Assembly (NCBI GenBank): GCA_021272315.1
Contig: JAJSLI010000083.1
Span: 1 to 43,545 of the forward strand
Reading direction: 5' to 3'
DNA length: 43,545 nucleotides
Source of the DNA: Methylacidiphilales bacterium
GTDB taxonomy: Bacteria > Verrucomicrobiota > Verrucomicrobiia > Methylacidiphilales > UBA1321
Below the pieces are notes generated by a model. It ran no database searches, had not been told where the DNA came from, and saw only the letters and a program-made list of their open reading frames with translations. Made by a program: the position numbers and the translations under genes. Shown one piece after another: positions 14,121 to 23,365 of the stretch. Every line of letters starts with the position of its first letter. Positions within the stretch are counted from its first letter, which is position 1.

Positions 14121-14846
14121 ATGTTACAAAACATCAAAGAACTCTACGGCAACAAACTCGTCGCGCTGGATGGAGAAATCGGGTTGGTAAAGGACTTCTA
14201 CTTTAACGACAAAACCTGGATGATTCGCTACTTGGTTGCGGACACAGAGCCATGGTTGCCAGAACGTCTCGTCCTGCTCTCCCCCCATGCTTTCGGCCAA
14301 TGGGATGAGCATGAAAAGAGCCTGCGTGTGAAGCTGAGCAAAAAACAGATCGAGAACAGCCCCCCGCTTGAATCGCACATCCCGGTTTCCCGACAATATG
14401 AGATTGCATATCACCGCTATTACGGTTGGCCGAGTTACTGGGATGCCAGCGGGTTGCGCGCCCCTGCCGGCTATCCGGAGGTCCCCTCACCATCGAAGGA
14501 CGATATAGAGGGCCATCTGCCGCTCTACCTCCGGAAGGACAAGCATCTCCGAAGCACGCAAGCGGTAACCGGCTATCACATTCAAACTGTCGATGGAGCG
14601 ATTGGCCGCGTGAGCGGCTTTCTGGCCGACGATCACAGCTGGGCGATTCGCGACCTGGTCGTCGAAAGCGGCCACTGGTATAGGGGCAAAGAAATCCTGA
14701 TTTCCCCGAGCAAGATTGAACGAATCAGTTACGAGGAATCCAAGGTGTTTGTAAATCTCACTGTGACAGACATCCAGCGGACTCCGGAAAACATTCTCGC
14801 GAGGGTCGGCTCGCAAAACCATGCAATGGAGATTTTCCGCGACTAA
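14121..14846 (+). CDS. two-repeat PRC-barrel protein (paralogue)
   Basis: A 241-aa protein with the same layout as the one at 9947: the first repeat has LDGEIGLVKDFYFNDKTWMI and PERLVLLSP, the linker has YHRYYGWPSYWD, and the second repeat has VDGAIGRVSGFLADDHSWAI and GKEILISP. The common tail KVFVNLT (14745 onward) is also shared. The linker is shorter and less aromatic than in the paralogue, and the C-terminus lacks the HQHYNRKGYW end. The start ATG has only a weak purine stretch upstream (GTAGGATAAAAG). The two copies probably arose by duplication; both have a motif and a hairpin upstream. Biochemical role unknown. Confidence 0.9.
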   Translation: MLQNIKELYGNKLVALDGEIGLVKDFYFNDKTWMIRYLVADTEPWLPERLVLLSPHAFGQWDEHEKSLRVKLSKKQIENSPPLESHIPVSRQYEIAYHRYYGWPSYWDASGLRAPAGYPEVPSPSKDDIEGHLPLYLRKDKHLRSTQAVTGYHIQTVDGAIGRVSGFLADDHSWAIRDLVVESGHWYRGKEILISPSKIERISYEESKVFVNLTVTDIQRTPENILARVGSQNHAMEIFRD

Positions 14847-14869
14847 GTCATTGCTCGGTCACTGGCCGA

Positions 14870-14900
14870 GAAAACACCACTTAATATCCGTCATTTTCAT
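14870..14900 (+). promoter_or_regulatory. 31-bp repeat with variant motif, copy B
   Basis: Begins GAAAACACCACTTAATATCC and ends TCAT; differs from the inverted copy at 8392-8422 at three positions. It points to the general stress gene at 15064, 163 nt away. A 24-codon ORF with AAGGTG before its ATG (14971-15045) lies between. Confidence 0.5.
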
Positions 14901-15063
14901 CTGACGCCCACAGGCCGCTTCATCGGTCGGCTTTGCCGCCGCCGGAAACGCGAGCCACTCAGCCAAGGTGATGCAAGCCGAGAACTTCATCGAAATTAAT
15001 CCGGTGTCCACATTGGGTGACGTCCGCTCGATCCTCACAACGTAAACATGCAACAAAAACAGT

Positions 15064-15606
15064 ATGAACAAGAATAATTCGGTCGTAGCAATCTATCCAT
15101 CGCACACGGCAGCCGAAGCGGCTGTCAAGGAACTGGAGCAATCCGGTTTCGACATGAAAAAGTTGTCGATTGTTGGCCGGGACTATCACACCGAGCAGCA
15201 TGTGGTTGGCTACTATAACGTCGGTGACCGGATGAAACACTGGGGCAAAATAGGAGCCTTTTGGGGCTGGATATGGGGATGCCTGTTCGGATCCGCGTTT
15301 TTTCTCATTCCAGGCATCGGGCCGTTGCTCATCGCTGGGCCGCTCGTCGGTTGGCTTGTCGGGGCGCTGGAAAGCGCGGTCGTGGTCGGTGGTCTGAGCG
15401 CGCTCGGGGCAGGTTTGTTTGGCTTGGGCATTCCAAAGGACAGCATACTGAAGTATGAAACGGCGCTAAAGACTGACAAGTTTCTCCTGCTCGCCCATGG
15501 CTCCGCGGATGAAATCATTCATGCCAAGGAGATCCTCAATGGCACAAATCCAGAAACATTGGAGCATCATCAGTCTACGTGGCAGCGAGTCGCAGCGTCG
15601 GTATGA
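15064..15606 (+). CDS. general stress protein, YflT/DUF1269-like
   Basis: A 180-aa protein. The N-terminus VVAIYPSHTAAEAAVKELEQ, GFDMKKLSIVGRDYHTEQHV has the 'general stress protein 17M-like' pattern (PF11181), a ferredoxin-like fold. A Gly/Ala-rich membrane region follows (about 60-125: FWGWIWGCLFGSAFFLIPGI, PLLIAGPLVGWLVGALESAV), as in DUF1269 proteins. The C-terminal third (YETALKTDKFLLLAHGSADE, AKEILN) returns to the alpha/beta pattern. Probably a membrane-associated stress protein of unknown mechanism. It follows the second PRC-barrel gene and has the variant motif upstream. Confidence 0.85.
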   Translation: MNKNNSVVAIYPSHTAAEAAVKELEQSGFDMKKLSIVGRDYHTEQHVVGYYNVGDRMKHWGKIGAFWGWIWGCLFGSAFFLIPGIGPLLIAGPLVGWLVGALESAVVVGGLSALGAGLFGLGIPKDSILKYETALKTDKFLLLAHGSADEIIHAKEILNGTNPETLEHHQSTWQRVAASV

Positions 15607-15697
15607 AATGATCTTTTGATACGTAACGCAATACCGCCATCGCGACTAAACCGTCGTGACGAACGATCACCAGGCTATACGACAACGGAAGCGACCG

Positions 15698-16198
15698 ATG
15701 ATTAGTTCAAGATCAAGGGCGAAGGCGAAACCAATTCTTCTCGGAATCGCCGCGGACCACGGTGGTTTTGAGTTGAAGCAATATCTGTTCGGGATGCTGC
15801 GTGCGGCGGGTCAAAACGTGAAGGATTTTGGCGACCGGAAGCGGCATCCGAAGGATGATTATCCGGATTTTGTCGTTCCGCTGGCGCGTGCCGTCGCGTG
15901 CGGCCAGATCCATCGCGGCGTGGCTATCTGCGGCAGCGGAGTCGGAGCTTCGATCGCCGCCAACAAGGTGGCCGGCGTCCGCGCATGCCTGATCCACGAA
16001 GCGTTTTCCGCGCACCAGGGCGTCGAGGACGACAATCTCAACCTGATCTGTCTCGGCGGCCTCGTCGTCGGGCACGCAACCGCGTGGGAGCTGGTGCAAA
16101 TCTTTCTCGCGGCACGCTTCAGCGGTGCGGAACGCCATCTCCGCCGTCTGTCAAAGGTGGCGGAACTCGAGCGCAATGCATCGAACGAAATCCCATGA
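15698..16198 (+). CDS. rpiB: ribose-5-phosphate isomerase B
   Basis: A 166-aa cytoplasmic isomerase that interconverts ribose-5-P and ribulose-5-P. It has the RpiB/LacAB pattern: GIAADHGGFELKQYL near the N-terminus with the phosphate-binding DHGG, then KDFGDRKRHPKDDYPDF, and the catalytic loop GVAICGSGVGASIAANKVAG containing the conserved Cys in CGSG. DDNLNLICLGG completes the family pattern. I chose ATG 15698, preceded by ACGGAAG, over the upstream GTG at 15656. The stop overlaps the pgm start (ATGA), so this gene opens the glycogen operon. It supplies the non-oxidative pentose phosphate branch with Rpe and transaldolase. Confidence 0.92.
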   Translation: MISSRSRAKAKPILLGIAADHGGFELKQYLFGMLRAAGQNVKDFGDRKRHPKDDYPDFVVPLARAVACGQIHRGVAICGSGVGASIAANKVAGVRACLIHEAFSAHQGVEDDNLNLICLGGLVVGHATAWELVQIFLAARFSGAERHLRRLSKVAELERNASNEIP

Positions 16199-17910
16199 AA
16201 ATAAGCCCCTTGGCCGGAAAGCCGGCGCCCGTCGGTATACTCGTTGATGTGCCTCGGCTCGTCACCGCCTATTACGCCGAGGTGCCCGACCCCGCGGTGC
16301 CCGCGGAGCGAGTGGCATTCGGCACTTCCGGGCATCGGGGTTCGTCATTCAATCGGGCGTTCAACGAATGGCATATCCTCGCGATTACCCAGGCGATCTG
16401 CTTTTATCGAAAGCTGCAGGCAACAGAAGGACCGTTGTTCATGGGAATCGACACGCACGCGCTATCGATTCCGGCTTTTGCCACCGCGCTCGAAGTGCTG
16501 GCGGCAAATGGAGTCGAGGTGATCATTGCCGAGGGTGAAGAGTATACGCCGACTCCGGTGATTTCACAGGCGATTTTGACGTATAATAGTGGAAGGAAGA
16601 CCGGACTCTCTGACGGGATTGTCATTACCCCCTCGCACAATCCGCCTCATGACGGTGGCTTCAAGTACAACCCTTCCACCGGCGGTCCGGCGGACACGGT
16701 TGCGACCGGTTGGATCGAAAGTAAGGCGAATGAGATTCTAGAGTCCCGCTTGGCCGGCGTGAAGCGTGTTCCTCTCGACAAGGCACGCAAAGCCTCGACG
16801 ACCCATCGGCGCGACCTCCTTGGCTCCTACGTCGCCGATCTCGGCAACGTGGTTGAAATGGATGCCGTCCGCGGAGCCAAGCTCAGTCTGGGCGTCGATC
16901 CGCTTGGTGGCGCCGGGGTCCATTACTGGGGACGCATCGCCGAGCGCTACAATTTAAATCTTACCGTGGTCAACGATGCGGTCGACCCCACCTTCCGATT
17001 TATGACTGTGGATTGGGATGGTCAGATCCGGATGGATCCATCCTCGAGCTATGCGATGCAGCGATTGATCCAGATGAAGGACCGTTTCGATCTTTCCTTC
17101 GCCTGCGACACCGACCACGACCGGCACGGCATCGTCACCAAAGGCAAAGGGCTGTTGCCGCCCAACCATTACCTATGCGCAATGATTTCCTATCTTTTCC
17201 AGAACCGGCCGAAGTGGTCTGAGGGGCCAGCCGTCGGCAAGACGCTGGTAAGCACGCAGTTGATCGATCGCATAGCCGCCAAACTGGGCCGGAAGCTCTT
17301 CGAGGTTCCGGTTGGCTTCAAATGGTTCGTGGGAGGATTGCTTGACGGCTCTCTTGGCTTTGGAGGAGAGGAAAGCGCAGGCGCGACGTGCTCCCGTCTG
17401 GACGGCAGCGTTTGGACGACGGACAAGGACGGATTCGTGCCCTGTTTGCTCGCCGCCGAGATGACAGCGCGAATGGGCCGCGATCCCGGCGACATTTACC
17501 GTGCGCTCGCCCAGGAATTCGGCAATCCCGTCTATGACCGCGTGGAAGCTCCCGCAACCCGGGCCGAGAAAGCCGTGCTGGAAAGACTGTCGCCGGACCA
17601 AGTCAAGACCACGGAGCTAGCGGGCGAAAAGATCAAGGCCATCCTCACCCGCGCCTCCGGAAATGGGGCGCCCATCGGCGGGCTGAAGGTGGTTACAGAG
17701 AGCGGCTGGTTTGCCGCGCGTCCATCCGGTACCGAGGACATCTATAAGATTTACGCCGAGAGTTTTCGTGACGATTCCCATTTGCGCAAGATCCTGGAAG
17801 AGGCCCAGACTATTGTCGGCGCGGCGTTGACGGCCAAAACCGCGCCAAAGGCAGGTCTGGCGCCGGCGCCCCCGCAGCCGAAGAAGGCCAGCGAAGCGGT
17901 TGTCGCGTGA
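16195..17910 (+). CDS. pgm: phosphoglucomutase (alpha-D-glucose phosphate-specific)
   Basis: A 571-aa enzyme that interconverts glucose-1-P and glucose-6-P. Domains follow the alpha-D-phosphohexomutase order: VAFGTSGHRGSSF at the N-terminus, the phosphoserine loop ITPSHNPPHDGGFKYNP with Ser at about residue 147, the Mg-binding loop FACDTDHDRHGIV at about 303-313, the sugar-specificity motif FGGEESAG at about 390, and the phosphate-binding RPSGTEDIYKIYAESF at about 508. The C-terminal 30 residues are Ala/Pro/Lys-rich and extra. The ATG overlaps the rpiB stop by 4 bp; glgP follows after 51 nt. It joins glycogen breakdown to the phosphoketolase route. Confidence 0.95.
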   Translation: MKISPLAGKPAPVGILVDVPRLVTAYYAEVPDPAVPAERVAFGTSGHRGSSFNRAFNEWHILAITQAICFYRKLQATEGPLFMGIDTHALSIPAFATALEVLAANGVEVIIAEGEEYTPTPVISQAILTYNSGRKTGLSDGIVITPSHNPPHDGGFKYNPSTGGPADTVATGWIESKANEILESRLAGVKRVPLDKARKASTTHRRDLLGSYVADLGNVVEMDAVRGAKLSLGVDPLGGAGVHYWGRIAERYNLNLTVVNDAVDPTFRFMTVDWDGQIRMDPSSSYAMQRLIQMKDRFDLSFACDTDHDRHGIVTKGKGLLPPNHYLCAMISYLFQNRPKWSEGPAVGKTLVSTQLIDRIAAKLGRKLFEVPVGFKWFVGGLLDGSLGFGGEESAGATCSRLDGSVWTTDKDGFVPCLLAAEMTARMGRDPGDIYRALAQEFGNPVYDRVEAPATRAEKAVLERLSPDQVKTTELAGEKIKAILTRASGNGAPIGGLKVVTESGWFAARPSGTEDIYKIYAESFRDDSHLRKILEEAQTIVGAALTAKTAPKAGLAPAPPQPKKASEAVVA

Positions 17911-17961
17911 TGCAATGAACGCGATCCCGAAGAGCAAATTTATGCGGGCAAAATTAAAGTT

Positions 17962-20496
17962 ATGAGCGCAGACACATCCGGCGCCCCACCTCCGGCCGCC
18001 CCGCCGCAAGGCCTTGAAGCGCTGACCGAACTGGCCATGGACCTGCGCTGGACGTGGAATCACAGCGGCGACGAGTTGTGGCGGCGGCTCGATCCCGCGC
18101 TCTGGGCGCTCACGTATCACCCTAGTGTGGTGCTCCAGACCGTTTCACGCGAAAAACTTTCGCATGCTTTGGCTGATCCAGACTTCTGTGGATTGCTTGA
18201 CCGTCTGGTCCAAGCCAAACGGCAGGCGGCGACGATACCCCGCTGGTTTCAGCAGACACACTCCCAAGCTCCCCTCAGCTGCGTCGCCTATTTTTGCATG
18301 GAATACATGTTGAGCGAGGCTCTTCCGATTTATTCTGGCGGCCTCGGAAACGTAGCTGGTGATCAGCTCAAAGCCGCGAGCAATTTGGGGGTTCCGGTGA
18401 TCGCCGTGGGCCTCCTTTACCAGCACGGGTATTTTCACCAGGTGATAGACCGGAACGGAGCGCAGCAAGCGCTTTATCCCTACAACGATCCCGGTCAATT
18501 GCCCGTCACGCCGGTGCGTCAGGCGAACGGCGAGTCGCTCCGCCTCGAGATAGCGTTGCCTGGATACTCCGTCTGGCTGCGAGCCTGGCAGGTTCAAGTC
18601 GGCCGGTCAAAGCTCTACCTCCTGGACTCAAATGACGCGGCCAATGTTCCGATTCATCGGGGTATCACCAGTGAGCTATATGGCGGCGACCAGGAATTGC
18701 GCCTGAAGCAGGAGATGGTGCTTGGGATCGGCGGCTGGCGATTGCTGGCCGCGCTTGGTCTCAAACCGGACGTCTGTCATCTCAATGAAGGACACGCGGC
18801 CTTCGCTTTGCTGGAGCGTGCGCTGGGCTTCATGGTCGAAACCGGACAGCCCTTCCCCGTTGCGCTGGCGGCCACGCGCGCGGGCAATCTCTTTACGACC
18901 CATACGGCGGTCGCCGCGGGATTTGACTTTTTTTCGCCCGCCTTAATGGCGCAATATCTGGGGCGGTACGCCCAGGAAAAGCTCGGTCTGGCGCTGCGCG
19001 AATTCCTGGCGTTGGGACGCCGGAACCCCGAAGACGCGGACGAGCCTTTCAACATGGCCTATCTGGCGATGCGGGGGAGCGGGGCAGTCAATGGAGTCAG
19101 CCGGCTGCATGGCCGGGTCAGCCGCCACATCTTTTCCCCTCTCTTTCCCCGGTGGCCGGAGGACGAAGTGCCGGTCGGCCATGTGACCAACGGCGTACAC
19201 ATGCCAACTTGGGATTCGGCGGCGGCGGACGATCTTTGGACAGAGGCCTGCGGCAAAGGCAGGTGGCTGGGGACATTGGCCACCCTGGAGGCGGACCTCC
19301 GCCGGGTCTCGGACGAAAAACTCTGGACCCTGCGCACTGTTAGCCGAAAGTCCCTGGTGGAATATGCCCGCGAAAGGATCGGCCAGCAGATGGGCGCCGC
19401 GGGTGTGGAGCGGGAGGTGATCGCCCGGACCCAATCCCGACTGGATCCCGGAATATTGACGCTCGGCTTTGCCCGCCGGTTTGCGACTTACAAGAGGCCA
19501 AATCTGCTGCTGCACGACCCCGACCGGCTAATTCGCATTCTTAAAAATCCCCAGCGCCCGGCGCAGCTGATCCTTGCGGGCAAAGCGCATCCGGCCGACC
19601 AAGCCGGACAGGCGTTAATACTGGAGTGGACGCGCTTTATCCGGCGCAGCGATGTGAGCCCTCCGGTGGTCTTTTTGGCCGATTACGACATGCTCTTGGC
19701 CGAACACCTGGTGCAGGGAGTCGACGTTTGGATCAACACGCCTCGGCGGCCGTGGGAAGCGTGCGGCACGAGCGGCATGAAGGTGCTCGTCAACGGTGGC
19801 CTCAACCTATCGGAAATAGACGGCTGGTGGGCCGAAGCTTATGTGCCGGACGTCGGATGGGCCTTGGGTGACGGTCAAGAGCACGGGGAAGATCCCGCCT
19901 GGGACGCCGCCGAGGCTGAGGCTCTATACGAGCGACTCGAGCACGAGGTCATACCAGAATTTTATACCCGCAACGAAAAGGGCATACCCGCCGCCTGGGT
20001 GCAGCGAATCAGGGAGAGCATGGCACGACTGACTCCCAGGTTTTCCTCCAACCGCGCGGTGCGCGAATACACCGAGCAGCATTATTTGCCGGCCGCCGCC
20101 GCCTACCATGAGCGCGCGGCGAACAAAGGCGCGGTCGGAAAACAAGTGGTCGATTGGCAGCAGGCGGTGGATCGAAAGTGGGGTTCAGTGCGCTTCGGAG
20201 ACCTGCGAGTCGAAACCAACGCGGAGCACCACGCGTTTGCGGTCGAAATCTTCTTGAACGATCTCGAACCGAGTGCGGTGCGAATCGAGCTTTATGCGAA
20301 CCGCGTTAATGGAGGCGATCCCGTGCGGGAGGAAATGAAGTGCGCGGATCCGCTGGCCGGCCCATCCGGCGGGAGGGTCTACCGCGCGACGGTGCCCACG
20401 ACACGTCCGGCGAGCGACTACACGGCGCGAGCGATACCTCAACGCTCCGGAGCGACGGTTCCGTTGGAATCCGATCGAATCCTTTGGCAGCGATGA
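17962..20496 (+). CDS. glgP: alpha-glucan (glycogen) phosphorylase
   Basis: An 844-aa GT35 phosphorylase that releases glucose-1-P from alpha-1,4-glucans with inorganic phosphate. The N-terminus (about residues 16-90, LTELAMDLRWTWNHSGDELW) is the DUF3417 domain found in the short bacterial/archaeal phosphorylase group (TIGR02094), distinct from the E. coli GlgP/MalP group. Further landmarks are VAYFCMEYMLSEALPIYSGG and LGNVAGDQLKAA at about 110-145, a catalytic HLNEGHAAF at about 273, and the PLP-lysine motif ACGTSGMKVLVNGGLNLSE with the Lys near residue 606. The C-terminus carries a beta-rich extension (AVRIELYANRVNGGDPV). The stop overlaps the glgX start. Confidence 0.93.
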   Translation: MSADTSGAPPPAAPPQGLEALTELAMDLRWTWNHSGDELWRRLDPALWALTYHPSVVLQTVSREKLSHALADPDFCGLLDRLVQAKRQAATIPRWFQQTHSQAPLSCVAYFCMEYMLSEALPIYSGGLGNVAGDQLKAASNLGVPVIAVGLLYQHGYFHQVIDRNGAQQALYPYNDPGQLPVTPVRQANGESLRLEIALPGYSVWLRAWQVQVGRSKLYLLDSNDAANVPIHRGITSELYGGDQELRLKQEMVLGIGGWRLLAALGLKPDVCHLNEGHAAFALLERALGFMVETGQPFPVALAATRAGNLFTTHTAVAAGFDFFSPALMAQYLGRYAQEKLGLALREFLALGRRNPEDADEPFNMAYLAMRGSGAVNGVSRLHGRVSRHIFSPLFPRWPEDEVPVGHVTNGVHMPTWDSAAADDLWTEACGKGRWLGTLATLEADLRRVSDEKLWTLRTVSRKSLVEYARERIGQQMGAAGVEREVIARTQSRLDPGILTLGFARRFATYKRPNLLLHDPDRLIRILKNPQRPAQLILAGKAHPADQAGQALILEWTRFIRRSDVSPPVVFLADYDMLLAEHLVQGVDVWINTPRRPWEACGTSGMKVLVNGGLNLSEIDGWWAEAYVPDVGWALGDGQEHGEDPAWDAAEAEALYERLEHEVIPEFYTRNEKGIPAAWVQRIRESMARLTPRFSSNRAVREYTEQHYLPAAAAYHERAANKGAVGKQVVDWQQAVDRKWGSVRFGDLRVETNAEHHAFAVEIFLNDLEPSAVRIELYANRVNGGDPVREEMKCADPLAGPSGGRVYRATVPTTRPASDYTARAIPQRSGATVPLESDRILWQR

Positions 20497-22682
20497 AGAA
20501 AATGCCCCGGCGCGAGTTGCGCAACCGCATCTCCAAGGCCTCCGGGCGCATGAACGTTCGCGCGGGCGCTCCCATGCCGTTGGGAACCCAGGAAAGCGGA
20601 GGCGGGGTCAATTTCGCCATCTTCAGCCGCAATGCCAGTAGCGTTCGCCTAGAATTGTACGACCATCCCAAAGACGCGGCGCCCTCCCGGGCGATCGACC
20701 TGAATTCAACGCACAACCGCACCGGCGACGTATGGCACGTTTGGGTGAAGGGGATCGCCACCGGTCAATGCTATGCTTACCGCGTGGATGGCGATTACGA
20801 GCCAGGCAGCGGACATCGTTTCAATTTCCACCGGCTTCTCCTCGACCCCTTTGCGACCGCAATTTCGCGGCTGCCCCGCTGGGATTTTGCAGCGGCGCGC
20901 GGGTACGATCCGTCTTCGCCGGAACAAGACTTGGACCTCTCGAAGGTGGACAATTCCGGGTCGATGCCGAAATGCGTGTTTTTTAACGAGCCCTTCGAAT
21001 GGAAGGGAGATCAGCTCCCGAGGCATCCATGGTCGAAGATTGTCATTTATGAAGTGCATGTTCGCGGTTTCACCATTCATCCCAAGTCGGGTGTGGACCA
21101 TCCGGGAACCTATCGAGGGCTGATGGAAAAGATTCCCTATCTCAAAACGTTGGGAATAACCGCTGTGGAACTGATGCCCGTGCAGGAGTTTAACGAGAAT
21201 TCCATCACGCGTATAAACCCTCGGACAAAGCAAGCGCTCAAGAATTACTGGGGCTACGATCCGGTGATTTTCTGCGCGCCCAAAGCCTCCTACAGCAGTT
21301 CGAGAGGTTTGGGCAAGCAGAAGCGGGAGTTCAAGGAAATGGTCCGGGCCTTTCACAAGGCCGGGATAGAAGTGATCCTCGACGTCGTGTTCAATCACAC
21401 GGCGGAGGGGGACGAACTGGGGCCGACGCTCTGTTTTCGCGGGATGGACAATGCGATCTTCTACACGCTGGCGGACGACAAACGCCACTACAAGGACTAC
21501 ACGGGCACGGGCAACACCATCAACGCCAACAATCCGGCGGTAAGGGAGCAAATCCTGGCCGCTCTCCGATATTGGAGGGTCGAGCTGCACGTCGACGGAT
21601 TCCGCTTTGACCTGGCCTCGGTTCTCGACCGCGATGGCGACGGAAGGCTGCTGGCCAATGCCCCGGTTCTCGAACAGATCGCCGAGGACCCGATTTTGAG
21701 AGACGTGAGAATCGTCGCAGAGGCCTGGGACGCCGCCGGTGCCTATCAGGTGGGCAGCTTTTCGGAGCGGCGGTGGGCCGAGTGGAATGGCCGGTATCGG
21801 GATGATGTCCGGCGCTACTGGTGCGGCGATGACGGCATGCTTGGCCTATTCGCCAGCCGCATCTGCGGCAGTGCCGACATCTATACGAAGTCGGGCAAAG
21901 GGCCCGAGTGCAGCATCAACTTCGTCACCTGCCACGACGGCTTCACCCTGAACGACCTTGTGAGCTATCGCCTCAAGCACAATGAACCAAACGGAGAAAA
22001 TAATCGTGACGGAACTGACGCCAACTTCAGCCAGAACTGTGGCACGGAAGGCGAAACGGCCGATTTAAAGATCGAGACCTTGAGGAAGCGGCAGATCAAA
22101 AACTTTCTCCTGACTCTGCTGATCTCGCGCGGCGTACCGATGCTGCTCGGCGGGGACGAATTTCGTCGCACGCAAGGCGGCAACAACAACGCTTACTGCC
22201 AGGACAACGAAACGAGCTGGTTTGATTGGAGCTGCCTGGATCGGCATAAGGAACTTTTCCGCTTCACTCGCGGCATGATCGCCTTTCGCAAAGCCCATCC
22301 GATTCTGGGCACGGAGCAATTCTACACCGACAATGAAATCCAGTGGTTTGGATCGCAGGGGGGACTGCCCAACTGGGCCGACCCGAAAGAAAAGCGGTTT
22401 GCCTGCCTGATTCACGAAAGCGATCAAAATGCCTTGTTCCTGATGTTCAATGCCGGCGCCACCGCGGTCGATTTCCGTTTGCCGGCCCTGCCGCCGGCCG
22501 CTCGATGGCATTTGTCGGTCGACACCTCTGGCCTGGCGCCGCGAGATCTGTTTGCGACGGGTGAGGAGCCGCTTTGGAAAGATCCGAAAAGTTACCACTT
22601 GGGCCCCCAATCCAGCGCCATACTTCTCATTCGGGCAATCAACCGCGGAAGCCGGCATGCTGCGTCGACGAAGGCCAAGTGA
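20493..22682 (+). CDS. glgX: glycogen debranching enzyme (isoamylase-type, GH13)
   Basis: A 729-aa enzyme that hydrolyses alpha-1,6 branches of phosphorylase-trimmed glycogen. An N-terminal CBM48 (about 20-120: GAPMPLGTQESGGGVNFAIF, ASSVRLELYD) is followed by the GH13 barrel with all four regions: I, EVILDVVFNHTAEGDE (about 295); II, VDGFRFDLASVLDRDGDG (about 368, nucleophile D); III, VRIVAEAWDAAG (about 408, acid E); IV, INFVTCHDGFTLNDLVSYRL (about 480). Then comes GGDEFRRTQGGNNNAYCQDN, a GlgX/TreX signature. I chose ATG 20493, which overlaps the glgP stop, although the frame is open further upstream. It and GlgP together degrade glycogen to glucose-1-P and some glucose or short oligosaccharides. 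Confidence 0.94.
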   Translation: MKKMPRRELRNRISKASGRMNVRAGAPMPLGTQESGGGVNFAIFSRNASSVRLELYDHPKDAAPSRAIDLNSTHNRTGDVWHVWVKGIATGQCYAYRVDGDYEPGSGHRFNFHRLLLDPFATAISRLPRWDFAAARGYDPSSPEQDLDLSKVDNSGSMPKCVFFNEPFEWKGDQLPRHPWSKIVIYEVHVRGFTIHPKSGVDHPGTYRGLMEKIPYLKTLGITAVELMPVQEFNENSITRINPRTKQALKNYWGYDPVIFCAPKASYSSSRGLGKQKREFKEMVRAFHKAGIEVILDVVFNHTAEGDELGPTLCFRGMDNAIFYTLADDKRHYKDYTGTGNTINANNPAVREQILAALRYWRVELHVDGFRFDLASVLDRDGDGRLLANAPVLEQIAEDPILRDVRIVAEAWDAAGAYQVGSFSERRWAEWNGRYRDDVRRYWCGDDGMLGLFASRICGSADIYTKSGKGPECSINFVTCHDGFTLNDLVSYRLKHNEPNGENNRDGTDANFSQNCGTEGETADLKIETLRKRQIKNFLLTLLISRGVPMLLGGDEFRRTQGGNNNAYCQDNETSWFDWSCLDRHKELFRFTRGMIAFRKAHPILGTEQFYTDNEIQWFGSQGGLPNWADPKEKRFACLIHESDQNALFLMFNAGATAVDFRLPALPPAARWHLSVDTSGLAPRDLFATGEEPLWKDPKSYHLGPQSSAILLIRAINRGSRHAASTKAK

Positions 22683-23305
22683 AAAGAGTGCTCCCAATCA
22701 CGACCTTGTTTCTGGATATCGGCGGTGTCCTGCTCACCGACGGATGGGACCATCAGGCTCGCAAGCGGGCGGCGACGCACTTCAACCTCGGATTTGCCGA
22801 GATGGAAAATCGGCATCACCTGACCTTCGACACCTACGAGGAAGGGAAGCTCACGCTCGAGGAATACTTGGATCGGGTGGTCTTCCATCAAAAGCGGTCG
22901 TTCACCCGCGTTCAATTCCGGCGCTTCATGTTCGCGCAGTCAAAACCCTATCCTGAGATGATCGAGTTGGTCGCTCAGCTCAAGGTCCAGTATGGGCTGA
23001 GGGTCGCCGTGGTCAGCAACGAGGCGCGGGAATTAAATTCACATCGGATTCAAAAGTTCAAGCTGAGCAGATTTGTGGATGCTTTCGTTTCCTCGTGCTT
23101 CGTCCACATCCGCAAGCCCGATGCGGACATGTTTCGGCTTGCGCTGGACATCATCCAAACGCCCGTCGAGCAGGTCATCTATATCGAGAATACGGCGATG
23201 TTCGTCCGGATCGCGGAAGGCATGGGAATTCGGAGCATTCTTCACACCGACTACAAATCCACGCGTGCAAAACTTTCCGCGCTCGGCCTAAAGATCATCG
23301 ACTGA
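22679..23305 (+). CDS. HAD-superfamily hydrolase, possible sugar-phosphate phosphatase
   Basis: A 208-aa protein starting at a GTG whose bases overlap the glgX stop (GTGA). Motif I is TTLFLDIGGVLLTDG, where the nucleophile Asp is present but the second Asp is Gly, as in YihX-like enzymes (DLGNV) and other HAD-IA members. Motif II is VAVVSNEAREL (Ser), motif III RKPDADMFRLAL (Lys). Motif IV, normally DD, reads VIYIENTAMFVRIAEGMG: the expected acidic pair is E-N here, which may weaken Mg binding. E. coli YihX is an alpha-glucose-1-phosphatase; by position in the glycogen operon a similar role is possible but unproved. It could equally remove another phosphate or be inactive. Confidence 0.75.
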   Translation: MKRVLPITTLFLDIGGVLLTDGWDHQARKRAATHFNLGFAEMENRHHLTFDTYEEGKLTLEEYLDRVVFHQKRSFTRVQFRRFMFAQSKPYPEMIELVAQLKVQYGLRVAVVSNEARELNSHRIQKFKLSRFVDAFVSSCFVHIRKPDADMFRLALDIIQTPVEQVIYIENTAMFVRIAEGMGIRSILHTDYKSTRAKLSALGLKIID

Positions 23306-23365
23306 GGTTAATCGTCGTCACAACGCCTTCAACCATATCGTTTGCGTCCATCGTCTCCCAAAAGG

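Noticed and set aside
13623..14137. Minus-strand frames of up to 159 aa before the second PRC-barrel gene
   Set aside because: No family similarity, several overlapping frames, and the region contains the motif and hairpin of the PRC-barrel leader.
15898..16194. Upstream extension of the phosphoglucomutase frame
   Set aside because: It is the shadow of rpiB in another frame; homology begins at the ATG at 16195.
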